Shown here: piece after piece, positions 19,000 to 27,487 of the stretch
How positions within the stretch are numbered: position 1 is the first letter of the stretch
How the letters are laid out: each line of letters opens with the position of its first letter
Assembly: GCA_902494875.1 (NCBI GenBank)
Contig: CABUUO010000004.1
Coordinates: forward strand, 52,285 to 116,284
DNA length: 64,000 nt
Reading direction: 5' to 3'
DNA from: an uncultured Pseudomonadota bacterium
GTDB lineage: Bacteria > Pseudomonadota > Alphaproteobacteria > RF32 > CAG-239
The notes under the pieces: model-generated
The model's database searches: none
Seen by the model: the letters and a program-made list of their open reading frames with translations, nothing else
Told to the model about the DNA's origin: nothing
Position numbers and translations under genes: made by a program

Positions 19000-19445
19000 G
19001 GGAAAAAGATAGTGGCTTTTCCGGTCGAATCCGTCGAAAACGATTCTCGTTTGGCGCTTGTTTTTTTGGGGAATCCGAAACGTTAATCTTTGCGTATTTT
19101 GACGTATTTTTTGCCTTATTTGCCGATAATAAATTTTATTAAGAATGTTATGAACAAGCATAAATTTTTTTTATCTAACAAATATAATGGGATAGGAACA
19201 ATCCGCACGAAAATTAACTTTAAAGTGCTTGTCCTGCGTGGTCATATAACGCAATATTGTCTTGAGGTCAGCGTAAGCAAAATCCTTAAAATTTACCAAA
19301 ATATATATTGTGATAAAAAGATGTGTATATACCACATATAGAATGTTTACATTTTGTTAATACTATATATGGTATGAATATATCTAAACGATATGTAAAA
19401 CAAATTGTCTGAATAACACTAAATAAGAAGGGTCGTTTAAGCGAA
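19000..19445. other. Long upstream region of nrdD
   Basis: About 450 bases without a convincing gene. The last 120 bases are very AT-rich and hold the NrdR-like boxes listed separately. A short open frame from about 19150 has no ribosome binding site and no recognisable protein features, so it is not called. The length and AT-richness suit a regulated promoter region. Confidence 0.6.
19329..19375 (+). promoter_or_regulatory. Pair of NrdR-like operator boxes
   Basis: Two related 16-base palindrome-like sites: ATACCACATATAGAAT (19329-19344) and ATACTATATATGGTAT (19360-19375). Against the NrdR consensus acaCwAtATaTwGtgt they match at 11 and 13 positions. Their starts are 31 bases apart, the three-helical-turn spacing typical of NrdR box pairs. 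They lie about 70-115 bases before nrdD. NrdR represses ribonucleotide reductase genes when dATP is high; its binding here is inferred. Confidence 0.6.
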
Positions 19446-21506
19446 ATGTCAGAGACTGAATACAAAACATCTCCAATCGAAATGGAAAAAGCCCCGATTG
19501 AAAGCGTAACCAAAAGAGATGGTACATTAGCCCCGTTTGATAGCTCCAAAATTTTTAATGCTATTAATAAAGCCGGACAAAACACCGGTGAGTTCGGAGA
19601 AGAAGAGAGCTGGCTGTTGACTGCTCAGGTTATGAAAGTATTGAAACACAAATTTGCAGAGTCTCTGCCTTCCATTGAGCAGATTCAGGATGTTGTTGAG
19701 CAGGTTCTGATTTCTGCGAACTATTTTGCCACGGCCAAAGCCTATATCTTATACCGCGACCAGCGCAACCGTATGCGTTCTGACAAAAAAGTGATGGTTG
19801 ATGTCGAGAGCTCCATCAATGAATATCTGGAAAAATTGGATTGGCGCGTTAATGCCAACGCCAATCAGGGCTATTCCAACGGCGGTCTTATCTTAAACGT
19901 TTCCGGCAAGGTTACGGCCAACTACTGGCTGAGCCACGTATATCCGGCGGTTGTCGGCGAGGCTCACCGCAACGGCGACATTCACATTCACGATTTGGAC
20001 ATGCTGGCCGCTTATTGTGCCGGCTGGTCTCTGAAAAATCTGCTGCATGAAGGTTTTAACGGCGTTCCGGGCAAGGCTGAAGCCGGTCCGGCCAAACATC
20101 TTTCCGCCGCTGTCGGCCAGATGGTAAACTTTATGGGCACTCTGCAAAACGAATGGGCCGGTGCGCAGGCGTTTTCTTCGGTAGATACCTACTTGGCGCC
20201 GTATGTACGCGTAGACAAGCTGAACTATGAGCAGGTCGAACAGGCCTTTCAGGAGCTGATCTATAATTTGAACGTTCCTTCGCGCTGGGGTTCTCAGACG
20301 CCGTTTACCAACTTCACCTTTGACTGGGTCTGCCCGGACGACTTGCGTGACAAACACCCGATTATTGCCGGTGTCGAGCAGGACTTCACCTATGGTGACC
20401 TCAAAGAAGAAATGCATATGATTAACAAAGCCTATATCAACGTTATGATGAAAGGCGACATCAAGGGGCGTCCGTTTACTTTCCCGATTCCGACCTACAA
20501 TATGACGCCGGATTTCCCCTGGGAAGACGAAAATACCGAACTGCTGTTTGAAATGACGGCCAAATACGGTCTCCCTTATTTCCAGAACTTTATCAATTCG
20601 GTCTTGAAACCGGGACAGATTCGTTCCATGTGCTGCCGCTTGCAGCTTGACCTGCGCGAGCTTTTGGCTCGCGGCAACGGTTTGTTCGGTTCTGCCGAAC
20701 AGACGGGATCTATCGGTGTCGTTACTTTTAACTGCGCGCGTCTCGGCTATGTATACAAAAATAATGAAGCCGGCTTGTTTGCCCGCGTTGACGAGCTTAT
20801 GAACATTGCCCGTACTTCTCTTGAAATCAAACGTAAGGTCATCCAGCGTTTAATTGACAACGGTTTGTATCCTTACACCAAACGTTATCTCGGTACGCTG
20901 CGCAACCACTTTTCAACCATCGGCGTCAACGGAATCAACGAGATGATCTTGAACTACACCGAAGGCAAAGAAAACATTTCAACGCCGTGGGGACAGAATT
21001 TTGCCGAGAAGTTTTTGGATTACATCCGCGACAAACTGGTAAAAATCCAGGAAGAAACCGGACATATGTATAATCTTGAGGCAACTCCGGCTGAATCGGC
21101 CACTTACCGTTTTGCCCGCGAAGACAAAAAACGTTTTCCGAACATCATTCAGGCCGGAACCAAGGAAAATCCGTATTACACCAACTCTTCGCAACTGCCG
21201 GTCGGCTTTACGGATGATCCGTTTGAAGCGTTGGATTTGCAATCCCGTCTGCAGACCAAGTATACCGGCGGTACGGTTTTGCACCTCTACATGGGGCAGA
21301 AGCTGTCTTCGGCCAAAGTCTGCCGCGAACTGGTCAAAAAGGTTCTGACCAACTACCGTTTACCATACATTACCATAACTCCGACTTTCTCTGTGTGTCC
21401 AAAACACGGTTATATCTCCGGAGAGCACAAATTCTGCCCGATCTGCGATGAGGAGAAAAAGGCAGAAAAAAGAAGAGCTGCAGCCTCTAGTAAAGAAGTT
21501 GCTTAA
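19446..21506 (+). CDS. nrdD: Anaerobic ribonucleoside-triphosphate reductase, main chain without the glycyl-radical segment
   Basis: The class III reductase makes dNTPs from NTPs without oxygen. The 686 residues contain an N-terminal ATP-cone (about 15-110), the ten-stranded barrel with MCCRLQLDLREL and VVTFNCARLGY, and the C-terminal zinc-type cysteines Cys651, Cys664 and Cys667 (FSVCPKHGY, FCPICDEE). The chain then ends in a short Lys/Ala-rich tail. The glycyl-radical motif RVxGY, normally in the same chain, is absent and is encoded by the next gene. The stop TAA (21504-21506) is followed in the same frame by that gene. Nothing else looks damaged. Confidence 0.93.
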   Translation: MSETEYKTSPIEMEKAPIESVTKRDGTLAPFDSSKIFNAINKAGQNTGEFGEEESWLLTAQVMKVLKHKFAESLPSIEQIQDVVEQVLISANYFATAKAYILYRDQRNRMRSDKKVMVDVESSINEYLEKLDWRVNANANQGYSNGGLILNVSGKVTANYWLSHVYPAVVGEAHRNGDIHIHDLDMLAAYCAGWSLKNLLHEGFNGVPGKAEAGPAKHLSAAVGQMVNFMGTLQNEWAGAQAFSSVDTYLAPYVRVDKLNYEQVEQAFQELIYNLNVPSRWGSQTPFTNFTFDWVCPDDLRDKHPIIAGVEQDFTYGDLKEEMHMINKAYINVMMKGDIKGRPFTFPIPTYNMTPDFPWEDENTELLFEMTAKYGLPYFQNFINSVLKPGQIRSMCCRLQLDLRELLARGNGLFGSAEQTGSIGVVTFNCARLGYVYKNNEAGLFARVDELMNIARTSLEIKRKVIQRLIDNGLYPYTKRYLGTLRNHFSTIGVNGINEMILNYTEGKENISTPWGQNFAEKFLDYIRDKLVKIQEETGHMYNLEATPAESATYRFAREDKKRFPNIIQAGTKENPYYTNSSQLPVGFTDDPFEALDLQSRLQTKYTGGTVLHLYMGQKLSSAKVCRELVKKVLTNYRLPYITITPTFSVCPKHGYISGEHKFCPICDEEKKAEKRRAAASSKEVA

Positions 21507-21539
21507 TTGAATAAATTTAGAAAAAATATGGAGAAAAAA

Positions 21540-21752
21540 ATGACCACAATTAATTTTGAAGATATTAAACTGAGTGATGAAGAAAGACAGCCTTGCGAAG
21601 TTTGGACCAGAGTCATGGGTTATCTGCGTCCGGTATCTGAATTCAATAAAGGTAAAAAATCTGAATTTTATTCAAGAGTATGCTTTTCAGAAAGCAAGGC
21701 TCTGGCCGGAATGGAAAGCCGCGAAGAAGCAATGGCTGTCGCAGCTGAGTAA
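21540..21752 (+). CDS. Separate glycyl-radical subunit of the anaerobic ribonucleotide reductase
   Basis: 70 residues holding exactly the segment missing from the NrdD main chain: PCEVWTRVMGYLRPV, with the predicted radical glycine at Gly27, followed by SEFNKGKKSEFYSR. Its ATG at 21540 has its own site, GGAG at 21530-21533 with a 6-base spacer. This supports independent translation rather than read-through of the nrdD stop, although the frame is open back to that stop. The C-terminal 20 residues (Glu/Ala-rich) extend past the usual NrdD end. It is followed 26 bases later by nrdG, whose product installs the radical. It is comparable in concept to GrcA/YfiD, the spare radical domain of pyruvate formate-lyase. 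Confidence 0.85.
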   Translation: MTTINFEDIKLSDEERQPCEVWTRVMGYLRPVSEFNKGKKSEFYSRVCFSESKALAGMESREEAMAVAAE

Positions 21753-21778
21753 AATTCAATAGTATTCTGCCAAATACG

Positions 21779-22477
21779 ATGAAACACATTAAAATCGGCG
21801 GTGTTGAGACTTTCAGCACCGTCGATTTTCCAAATCAGATGGCCGCTGTTGTGTTTATGCAGGGCTGTCCGTGGCGTTGCCCTTTTTGTCATAATGCCTC
21901 TTTGCAGAAAATCGGTGCGGAAACGAATTTTATCTGGGAAAAATTTGTTGACTTTCTGAAAGGGCGCAAAGGAATTTTAGATGCCGTCGTTTTCAGCGGC
22001 GGAGAGCCTCTGGTGCAGGATGAACTTGCCGATTACATTTGTGAAGTTAAGGAACTCGGCTACAAGATCGGCTTGCACACCGGCGGTTATCGGCCGGAGG
22101 CGTTGGCCAAAGTACTGCCGTTGGTCGATTGGATTGGTTTTGACATTAAAGCGCCGTTGAATGAAGAACATTATACGAAAGCCGTCGGCGGAATAAATCA
22201 TTTCGGTCAGGTTATGAAAAGCCTGAATATGATTATTGATTCCGGTCTGCATTTTGAATGTCGTACCACTTGCGATCCTCGGATTTTGAGCATCAGAGAC
22301 GTTTATACGATTGCCGATGAACTCAAGGCCAAAGGCGTGAAAGAATATTATCTGCAAAAATACCGCCAGATTGAAGGCGATAATACGCCCGACAGCGAAT
22401 GTGACAAGTTTTTTGATGATACCGGTTTGTTGCAGTATCTCAAATCGTCTTTTGACATTTTTGACGTCCGCAAATAG
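21779..22477 (+). CDS. nrdG: Anaerobic ribonucleotide reductase activating enzyme (radical SAM)
   Basis: A radical-SAM protein that abstracts hydrogen from the glycine of the reductase. 232 residues; the cluster motif is Cys30-x3-Cys34-x2-Cys37 (CPWRCPFCHN), followed by the SAM-binding FSGGEPLVQ. This is longer than the 150-170 residue NrdG of enterobacteria and of the type paired with the Pseudomonas-like NrdD. It lies directly after the radical-subunit gene, and a strong terminator follows. Confidence 0.93.
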   Translation: MKHIKIGGVETFSTVDFPNQMAAVVFMQGCPWRCPFCHNASLQKIGAETNFIWEKFVDFLKGRKGILDAVVFSGGEPLVQDELADYICEVKELGYKIGLHTGGYRPEALAKVLPLVDWIGFDIKAPLNEEHYTKAVGGINHFGQVMKSLNMIIDSGLHFECRTTCDPRILSIRDVYTIADELKAKGVKEYYLQKYRQIEGDNTPDSECDKFFDDTGLLQYLKSSFDIFDVRK

Positions 22478-22483
22478 GCGGAG

Positions 22484-22515
22484 AAAAAGCTCCGTTGCAA
22501 AGCGGAGCTTTTTTT
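22484..22515. terminator. Bidirectional terminator after nrdG
   Basis: An 11-bp stem (22484-22494 with 22503-22513), 8-base loop, A run left and T run right; it lies between convergent nrdG and the next minus-strand gene. Confidence 0.85.
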
Positions 22516-22516
22516 A

Positions 22517-23089
22517 TTAGATTTCTTGTCCGGCTTTTGACCAGGAAACAAAAGCGGTGCCCAATGTCTGTTGATAATGGCGGCGGCGCGCTTCTCTGAT
22601 TTTTTCGGCTTTGGCTTCGTTTGCGCGAGCTTTTTCCAATTCGTCGGCATTCATAGTCAGTTCTTTGGGCAAAGGTTTCAACCGGCGGCGGATATCCTGT
22701 CTGGGATTGTCGTCGCAATACAGAATGATTGCGTCGTCCTGAAGCTCTTTGAAGTTCATGTCATCATAAAAGTCGTAACGGATTTGTTCGCTGCGGTGAA
22801 ACTTTCCGTCTTTGTCGGCGCGAATAACGTGCATCTCCAGATTATAGCCGCGGCTCCTTGGCATCGGATCCGGTTCGTTAATCAGGCAGACAAACACGCC
22901 GGTTTTTTGATTCGGAGAAATATGGAAGGAAAATTTGCTTTGCTCGTCAAAATAAATTCTCCCTTTAATACATTTGTATAATTCTTTGTAAAAAGGATTT
23001 TTGTCGTTAAAGGCTTCCAGTCCGAGGATGTCTTTTTTAGCAAATAATTCGGCAAATTCTTTGGTTCTTTCGTTATCTAAATATTGCAT
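22517..23089 (-). CDS. Hypothetical cytoplasmic protein
   Basis: 190 residues, no signal or membrane segment. The N-terminal two thirds is mixed alpha/beta; the C-terminus is a highly charged helix (about 140-180, Ala/Glu/Arg/Lys rich). The start ATG at 23089 follows GGGAG by 8 bases. No family recognised and no operon partner: the upstream neighbour is 360 bases away. Confidence 0.7.
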   Translation of the reverse strand: MQYLDNERTKEFAELFAKKDILGLEAFNDKNPFYKELYKCIKGRIYFDEQSKFSFHISPNQKTGVFVCLINEPDPMPRSRGYNLEMHVIRADKDGKFHRSEQIRYDFYDDMNFKELQDDAIILYCDDNPRQDIRRRLKPLPKELTMNADELEKARANEAKAEKIREARRRHYQQTLGTAFVSWSKAGQEI

Positions 23090-23416
23090 TTATCAAACTC
23101 CCAAGTTTTTTTCTGAACAAATCATATCATTTTATGGGGATTCTGTCAACATTGGGTCTATTTGGACGAAAAAGACCGGACCAGTGCTGGAAAATGAGAG
23201 CTGCATTGAGGAAGAGGGGAGATAGAAGATACAATAAAAAATATAATTGTTTAAAAAGTTTTGCCCTAAAAAATTATCTATTTCAGCTTTTAGGTCGTGT
23301 ATATGAAGTATAAACAATTTAAAGTGGCCGATTGTTTCTGAATTTGAAATCGAATCCATAAAATGCTGAAATTTTATCTGAAGAAACAACGGATAATGTC
23401 TGACGGAGAGAAATTA
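23090..23416. other. Intergenic region, no gene supported
   Basis: About 330 AT-rich bases between two minus-strand genes. A minus-strand frame at 23132-23389 lacks a ribosome binding site and has no gene-like features. The proximal part should hold the promoter of the 22517 gene, but no clear -35/-10 pair was found. Confidence 0.5.
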
Positions 23417-23448
23417 AAAAGCCCCTTATTTGCATATAAGGGGCTTTT
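23417..23448 (-). terminator. Terminator of the flavin reductase gene
   Basis: Stem AAAAGCCCCTTAT with ATAAGGGGCTTTT around a short loop; read on the minus strand it ends in a T run. Confidence 0.8.
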
Positions 23449-23449
23449 G

Positions 23450-24397
23450 TCAGTCTTTGGTATGTTTTAATTTTCCGTAATGTTTTTTGCGCGGTTTACT
23501 GAGAGGTGTATCAGGATCGGGAAAGGGTCTCGCTTTTTTAAATTTGAGTTCGCCTGAAAATTTTTTTAGCTTTTGCGATGGAATGCTTTCAATCATATCA
23601 AGCATACTGCGACGATTTCGCCGCTCGTCGCTGAAACGTTTGGGAGAACGGTCGTCAAAAATTCTTTTCCCTTTTGCCTTTTTGTCCTGAGAAGCGGAAA
23701 CGTTCGGTTGTTTTGTATTTTTATTTGGCGTTTTGCCCGTCTTTATAAAATTCCGGTCTCGGTTGGCAAAAGGAGACTTAGCCTGTGCGGGGGATGAAGT
23801 GTCTTTGACTTCAAAAAACTTTTCTTTGCTTTTTTTAGGTTTCTTTTCTACCGAAAAGCCAAATTTTCCGAGTTGTCTGCCTAGTGTATAATAATAGCCG
23901 TGAACATAGGCGACCAGCCCGGCTTTTTCCAGCCAGAGTTTTCCGCTTTCGTCGATATATCTGTCATCAACGTTGACGGCAACGACTTCAGCCAGAAACA
24001 TATCATGTGTTCCGTAGCGTGTCACCGACTTTACCTTGCATTCAATGGATACGGGAGCTTCTTCGATCTGCGGCGCCTTAATTTGCGAACAGGGGGATGC
24101 AGTCAGTCCCATTTCTTTGAACTTGTCAAAATCTCGGCCTGATTTCACGCCGCACCAGTCAGCCGCTTTGGCCAACGGAAGATTGGTCAGGTTAATGACA
24201 AATTCGCCGCTTTTACTGATAATTTCATGCGAATATCTGGACGGACGGATTGAAACATAGGTCATTGTCGGGTCTGAAGCGATAATTCCGGTCCAGGCCG
24301 CAGTCATAACATTGGGATTGTCCGGTGTGCCGCAGGAAATAAGGGCAGGAGGAACCGGAGCCAGCATCGTTCCGGGTTTCCATGAAATTTTTGTCAT
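23450..24397 (-). CDS. Flavin reductase-like domain protein with long basic tail
   Basis: 315 residues. Residues 1-190 form a flavin reductase-like (FMN-binding split barrel, DIM6/NTAB type) domain, with NVMTAAWTGIIASDP near the start, GEFVINLT, and a YGTHDMFLAEVVAV strand. Such proteins reduce or bind flavin with NAD(P)H, typically at about 190 residues. The remaining 125 residues are a low-complexity tail very rich in Lys, Arg, Ser and Pro, probably disordered, and unusual for the family; it could bind nucleic acid or the membrane. The gene is divergent from a LysR-type regulator, its likely controller. Confidence 0.8.
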   Translation of the reverse strand: MTKISWKPGTMLAPVPPALISCGTPDNPNVMTAAWTGIIASDPTMTYVSIRPSRYSHEIISKSGEFVINLTNLPLAKAADWCGVKSGRDFDKFKEMGLTASPCSQIKAPQIEEAPVSIECKVKSVTRYGTHDMFLAEVVAVNVDDRYIDESGKLWLEKAGLVAYVHGYYYTLGRQLGKFGFSVEKKPKKSKEKFFEVKDTSSPAQAKSPFANRDRNFIKTGKTPNKNTKQPNVSASQDKKAKGKRIFDDRSPKRFSDERRNRRSMLDMIESIPSQKLKKFSGELKFKKARPFPDPDTPLSKPRKKHYGKLKHTKD

Positions 24398-24587
24398 AGT
24401 GTAAATGCCTTTTGTAACAAGAAATGAATAAATTAAGCTGTACGTTACTTCAAAAATAATTAATCTGCAAACCTTTTCTCAACAGTTAATTAGTTTTAAA
24501 TCTGTCTAAACGTAAGATAAAACATAAAAATATCTTGCAATTATAAGTTACATAGCATAGCTTTAGTTAAAGCGGTTCGGAGGTGCC
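24398..24587. promoter_or_regulatory. Divergent promoter region between flavin reductase and lysR genes
   Basis: 190 AT-rich bases separate the two divergent starts, the classic place for a LysR operator. Several inverted A/T motifs are present, but no single T-N11-A palindrome stands out, so no operator is assigned. Confidence 0.4.
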
Positions 24588-25469
24588 ATGAACAAAAAAG
24601 ATGTAATGAATATTGAAAGCCTGTTCATATTGTCGGCAATTGCCCGCAACTCGGGAAAACGTCAGGCTTCAAAAGAATATAATACTTCGGTTGACACAAT
24701 TAATAAGTATATTGACAATTTGGAAAATGAACTGGGCTTCAAACTGCTGGCCAGCAACGGCCGAGGTTCCATGCTGACGCCCCGGGCAGAGGGATTGGTT
24801 AAAAAAGTGGACCAGATCAGCGAGATATTAAAAAGCATCTATGCCAGTTCTGTTGATCGTAATGATGTTGCCGGCGAAGTTCGCGTCGGCACTTCTTTTA
24901 TGATCAGCAGCAATTTATCTTTGCGCAACATCAGCGACTTTGCTGACAAATATCCTAACATTGTTCTGTCATTCATAACGTCAGGGCCCGGAGAATCAAA
25001 CGAAAGCATTATCTCAAATTTTGACATTGCCCTGACCGCGATCGAGCCGACCAATTCAGAACTGGTCATTATTGATTCCAAGAAAATTAATTGCGGTTTT
25101 TTTGCCTCTCCGGCTTATCTTTCCCATTATGGTTATCCGGTTGATTTGGAAGATATGCTCCAGAATTATCGTATTTTGCATAAAGAAGGTTTGGAAAAGC
25201 ATATATCAGTATGGGCTGATGTGATAAAACGCGCTAAAAAAGTTTGCTATACTTCGAATTCTCCGTTCCTGCTGATTGACGCGTTGCGTCAGGGGCTGGG
25301 TATTTCTGTTTTGCCGTTGCGTTTTAAGGAAGAAGGACTGGTTTGTCTGGACAATATCAAATGTGAGTCGGGCATTACCGTTTATCTGGTCGCACACAAA
25401 AACACCAAAGATATTCCCAAAATCAGAGCTGTTTTGAATTACTATAAGGATATATTGTTCGAGATGTAA
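24588..25469 (+). CDS. LysR family transcriptional regulator
   Basis: 293 residues: an N-terminal winged helix-turn-helix (about 6-65, SGKRQASKEYNTSVDTIN then LENELGFKLLASNGRG), a linker helix and a periplasmic-binding-like effector domain (about 90-290). The first helix is slightly divergent from typical LysR, but the layout is clear. The ATG at 24588 follows a strong GGAGG. It probably regulates the divergent flavin reductase gene; the effector is unknown. Confidence 0.88.
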   Translation: MNKKDVMNIESLFILSAIARNSGKRQASKEYNTSVDTINKYIDNLENELGFKLLASNGRGSMLTPRAEGLVKKVDQISEILKSIYASSVDRNDVAGEVRVGTSFMISSNLSLRNISDFADKYPNIVLSFITSGPGESNESIISNFDIALTAIEPTNSELVIIDSKKINCGFFASPAYLSHYGYPVDLEDMLQNYRILHKEGLEKHISVWADVIKRAKKVCYTSNSPFLLIDALRQGLGISVLPLRFKEEGLVCLDNIKCESGITVYLVAHKNTKDIPKIRAVLNYYKDILFEM

Positions 25470-25551
25470 TTGTCAGCCGTCGGTTTAACGAAATGTAAAT
25501 AAAAAAAATGTTACTTTAGGCCGTTATAAAATTTGTTTTAAGGTAACCTTT

Positions 25552-27483
25552 ATGCACTCAATTCATACCCTTATTGTTGATCTGACGCTTATTACGATAT
25601 ATGCCGGACTTACAACGCTTTTGTTTAAGAAACTCAAACAGCCGATTGTTTTGGGGTATGTTTTGGCCGGTATTTTTGCCGGACCGTTTTTCAACTTTGT
25701 TCCGACGGTCAGCGATAAGGAAAATCTGACTCTCTGGGCTGATATCGGCGTCATTTTTTTGCTGTTTGGTCTGGGGTTGGAATTCAGCTTCAAAAAAATG
25801 ATTAATGTCGGCAAAGCGGCGATGATAACAGCCAACGCCAATATTTTGTTTATGCTTTTTCTTGGCTACTGTACCGGTCTGCTGCTGGGCTGGTCAACTA
25901 TGGACAGCTTCTTTCTGGGCAGTATGATTTCTATGTCATCCACAACCATCATTATCAAAGCTTTTGATGATTTAAACGTAAAAAAACAAAAATTTACAGA
26001 CTTGGTTTTCGGTGTTCTGGTCGTAGAAGATATTGTCGGCATCCTGCTGTTGGTTTTGCTGCCGACCATTGCTTTGGGGAACAGCATTGACGGAACTGAG
26101 CTTGCCGTCAGCACTTTAAAGCTGATTTTCTTTTTGATTTTGTGCTTCGTCATAGGTATATATCTGGTGCCGACGTTTCTTGATAAAATCACGCGTTTCC
26201 TCAATGACGAAATGTTGCTGCTAATCACGATCAGCCTGTGTTTTGGTATGGTTTTGCTGGCTACCTATTCCGGTTTTTCTTCGGCTTTAGGCGCGTTCCT
26301 CATGGGTTCCATTCTGGCTGAAACGCAGTTGATTCACCGTATTGAAAAAAATATGCAGCCGTTGAAAGATTTCTTTGGCGCAGTCTTTTTTGTTTCAGTG
26401 GGCATGATGGTCAATCCGGCCATGTTTATAGAATATGCGGTACCCATTCTGGCCATTACCTTTATTGTTATCGTCGGTAAGGTGATTTTTTCCTGTCTGG
26501 GTTTTGTTATCTCCGGGCAACCGCTTAAAACCTCAATTCTCTGCGGTTTTTCTTTGGCTCAGGTTGGTGAATTTGCCTTTATTATCGCTTCGCTTGGAAT
26601 GAGTATTAAGGTTTTGGACGCTAAGGTATATCCGATTATCGTTGCCGTTTCGGTTATCACGACTTTTTTAACGCCGATGATGATAAAGTCAGCGGAACCT
26701 TTTTATAAATTTCTGCTGAGGTTTTTGCCGGAGAAATGGGCGGAATTTCTCAATCGCAACAGTACGCCGGCGGTCGTAACCCCGTCGGAAGAGCGCTTAT
26801 GGAGCGAATTGTTTAAAAATTATTTGCTGCGTTTGGCGCTTTTTTCCATGATTTTATATACGATTATCATATTGTCGGGCAGTTTTATCCGTCCCGCCGT
26901 TCAGACACTGCTCCCGAATTTGGGTGGCAGAATTGTCACCACGGCGTTAACGCTGATTATGATGGCGCCGTTTTTGAAAGCGCTCATCGGCTGGGAGGCC
27001 ATCCTGCCGGGCTTCCTGACCCGAGCAGTTAAAAGTTTTTTTTATTTGCTTCGCCGCCGCAAAGCTGAAAAAAGAGCGGAAACGGGAGGTGTAGTCAGAA
27101 AACTGGAAGAACATTTTGATTTTTGCAGCGGTTGGAGCGAAAGCGCAGAAAACGTCAGAAACTTTTTTATTTCCAACAGTATTCTGGCTAAAATATATTA
27201 CAAATTGTGGATGGCTAAGAAAAGCAATCGCCTGCCTCTGATTTTGATGACAAGTTTCCGTCTTTTGGTTATTTCGTTTTTCATTGTTACGGTAGTCCAT
27301 CAGTTCCTGACCGAAAATTATAAGGTAACGTTGTTGCTCTTGGCCGGAACTGTTTTGCTTCTGGCTCAGTCGCGCTGGCTGTTAAATCAATATATGAAAA
27401 TGGAAGCGCAGTTTTTGGCTAATCTTCGCGGCCGCAAAATGGAAGAAAAAGAAGAAGAGAAAAATAAGACCCCGGCAGAATAG
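25552..27483 (+). CDS. CPA2-family cation:proton antiporter
   Basis: 643 residues. Residues 1-385 match the Kef/CPA2 Na+/H+ exchanger domain with about 12-13 membrane segments (GLGLEFSFKKM, STTIIIKAFDDL, GAFLMGSILAET, LAQVGEFAFII). The usual C-terminal NAD-binding RCK/TrkA-N domain is missing. In its place are about 250 residues with three or four more membrane segments and an acidic/basic tail. This layout resembles antiporters known from Bacteroidota. It probably exchanges K+ or Na+ for protons. The downstream P-loop kinase starts 4 bases after its stop. Confidence 0.88.
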   Translation: MHSIHTLIVDLTLITIYAGLTTLLFKKLKQPIVLGYVLAGIFAGPFFNFVPTVSDKENLTLWADIGVIFLLFGLGLEFSFKKMINVGKAAMITANANILFMLFLGYCTGLLLGWSTMDSFFLGSMISMSSTTIIIKAFDDLNVKKQKFTDLVFGVLVVEDIVGILLLVLLPTIALGNSIDGTELAVSTLKLIFFLILCFVIGIYLVPTFLDKITRFLNDEMLLLITISLCFGMVLLATYSGFSSALGAFLMGSILAETQLIHRIEKNMQPLKDFFGAVFFVSVGMMVNPAMFIEYAVPILAITFIVIVGKVIFSCLGFVISGQPLKTSILCGFSLAQVGEFAFIIASLGMSIKVLDAKVYPIIVAVSVITTFLTPMMIKSAEPFYKFLLRFLPEKWAEFLNRNSTPAVVTPSEERLWSELFKNYLLRLALFSMILYTIIILSGSFIRPAVQTLLPNLGGRIVTTALTLIMMAPFLKALIGWEAILPGFLTRAVKSFFYLLRRRKAEKRAETGGVVRKLEEHFDFCSGWSESAENVRNFFISNSILAKIYYKLWMAKKSNRLPLILMTSFRLLVISFFIVTVVHQFLTENYKVTLLLLAGTVLLLAQSRWLLNQYMKMEAQFLANLRGRKMEEKEEEKNKTPAE

Positions 27484-27487
27484 TAAA

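Noticed and set aside
19150..19341. Small plus-strand frame upstream of nrdD
   Set aside because: No ribosome binding site; it ends inside the NrdR-like box region and has no family features.
21507..21539. Start of the radical subunit at TTG 21507
   Set aside because: It directly follows the nrdD stop without a ribosome binding site; the ATG at 21540 has GGAG at the right distance and begins where the homology does.
23132..23389. Minus-strand frame of 85 codons in the 23.1-23.4 kb gap
   Set aside because: No ribosome binding site, no protein features, biased AT composition.
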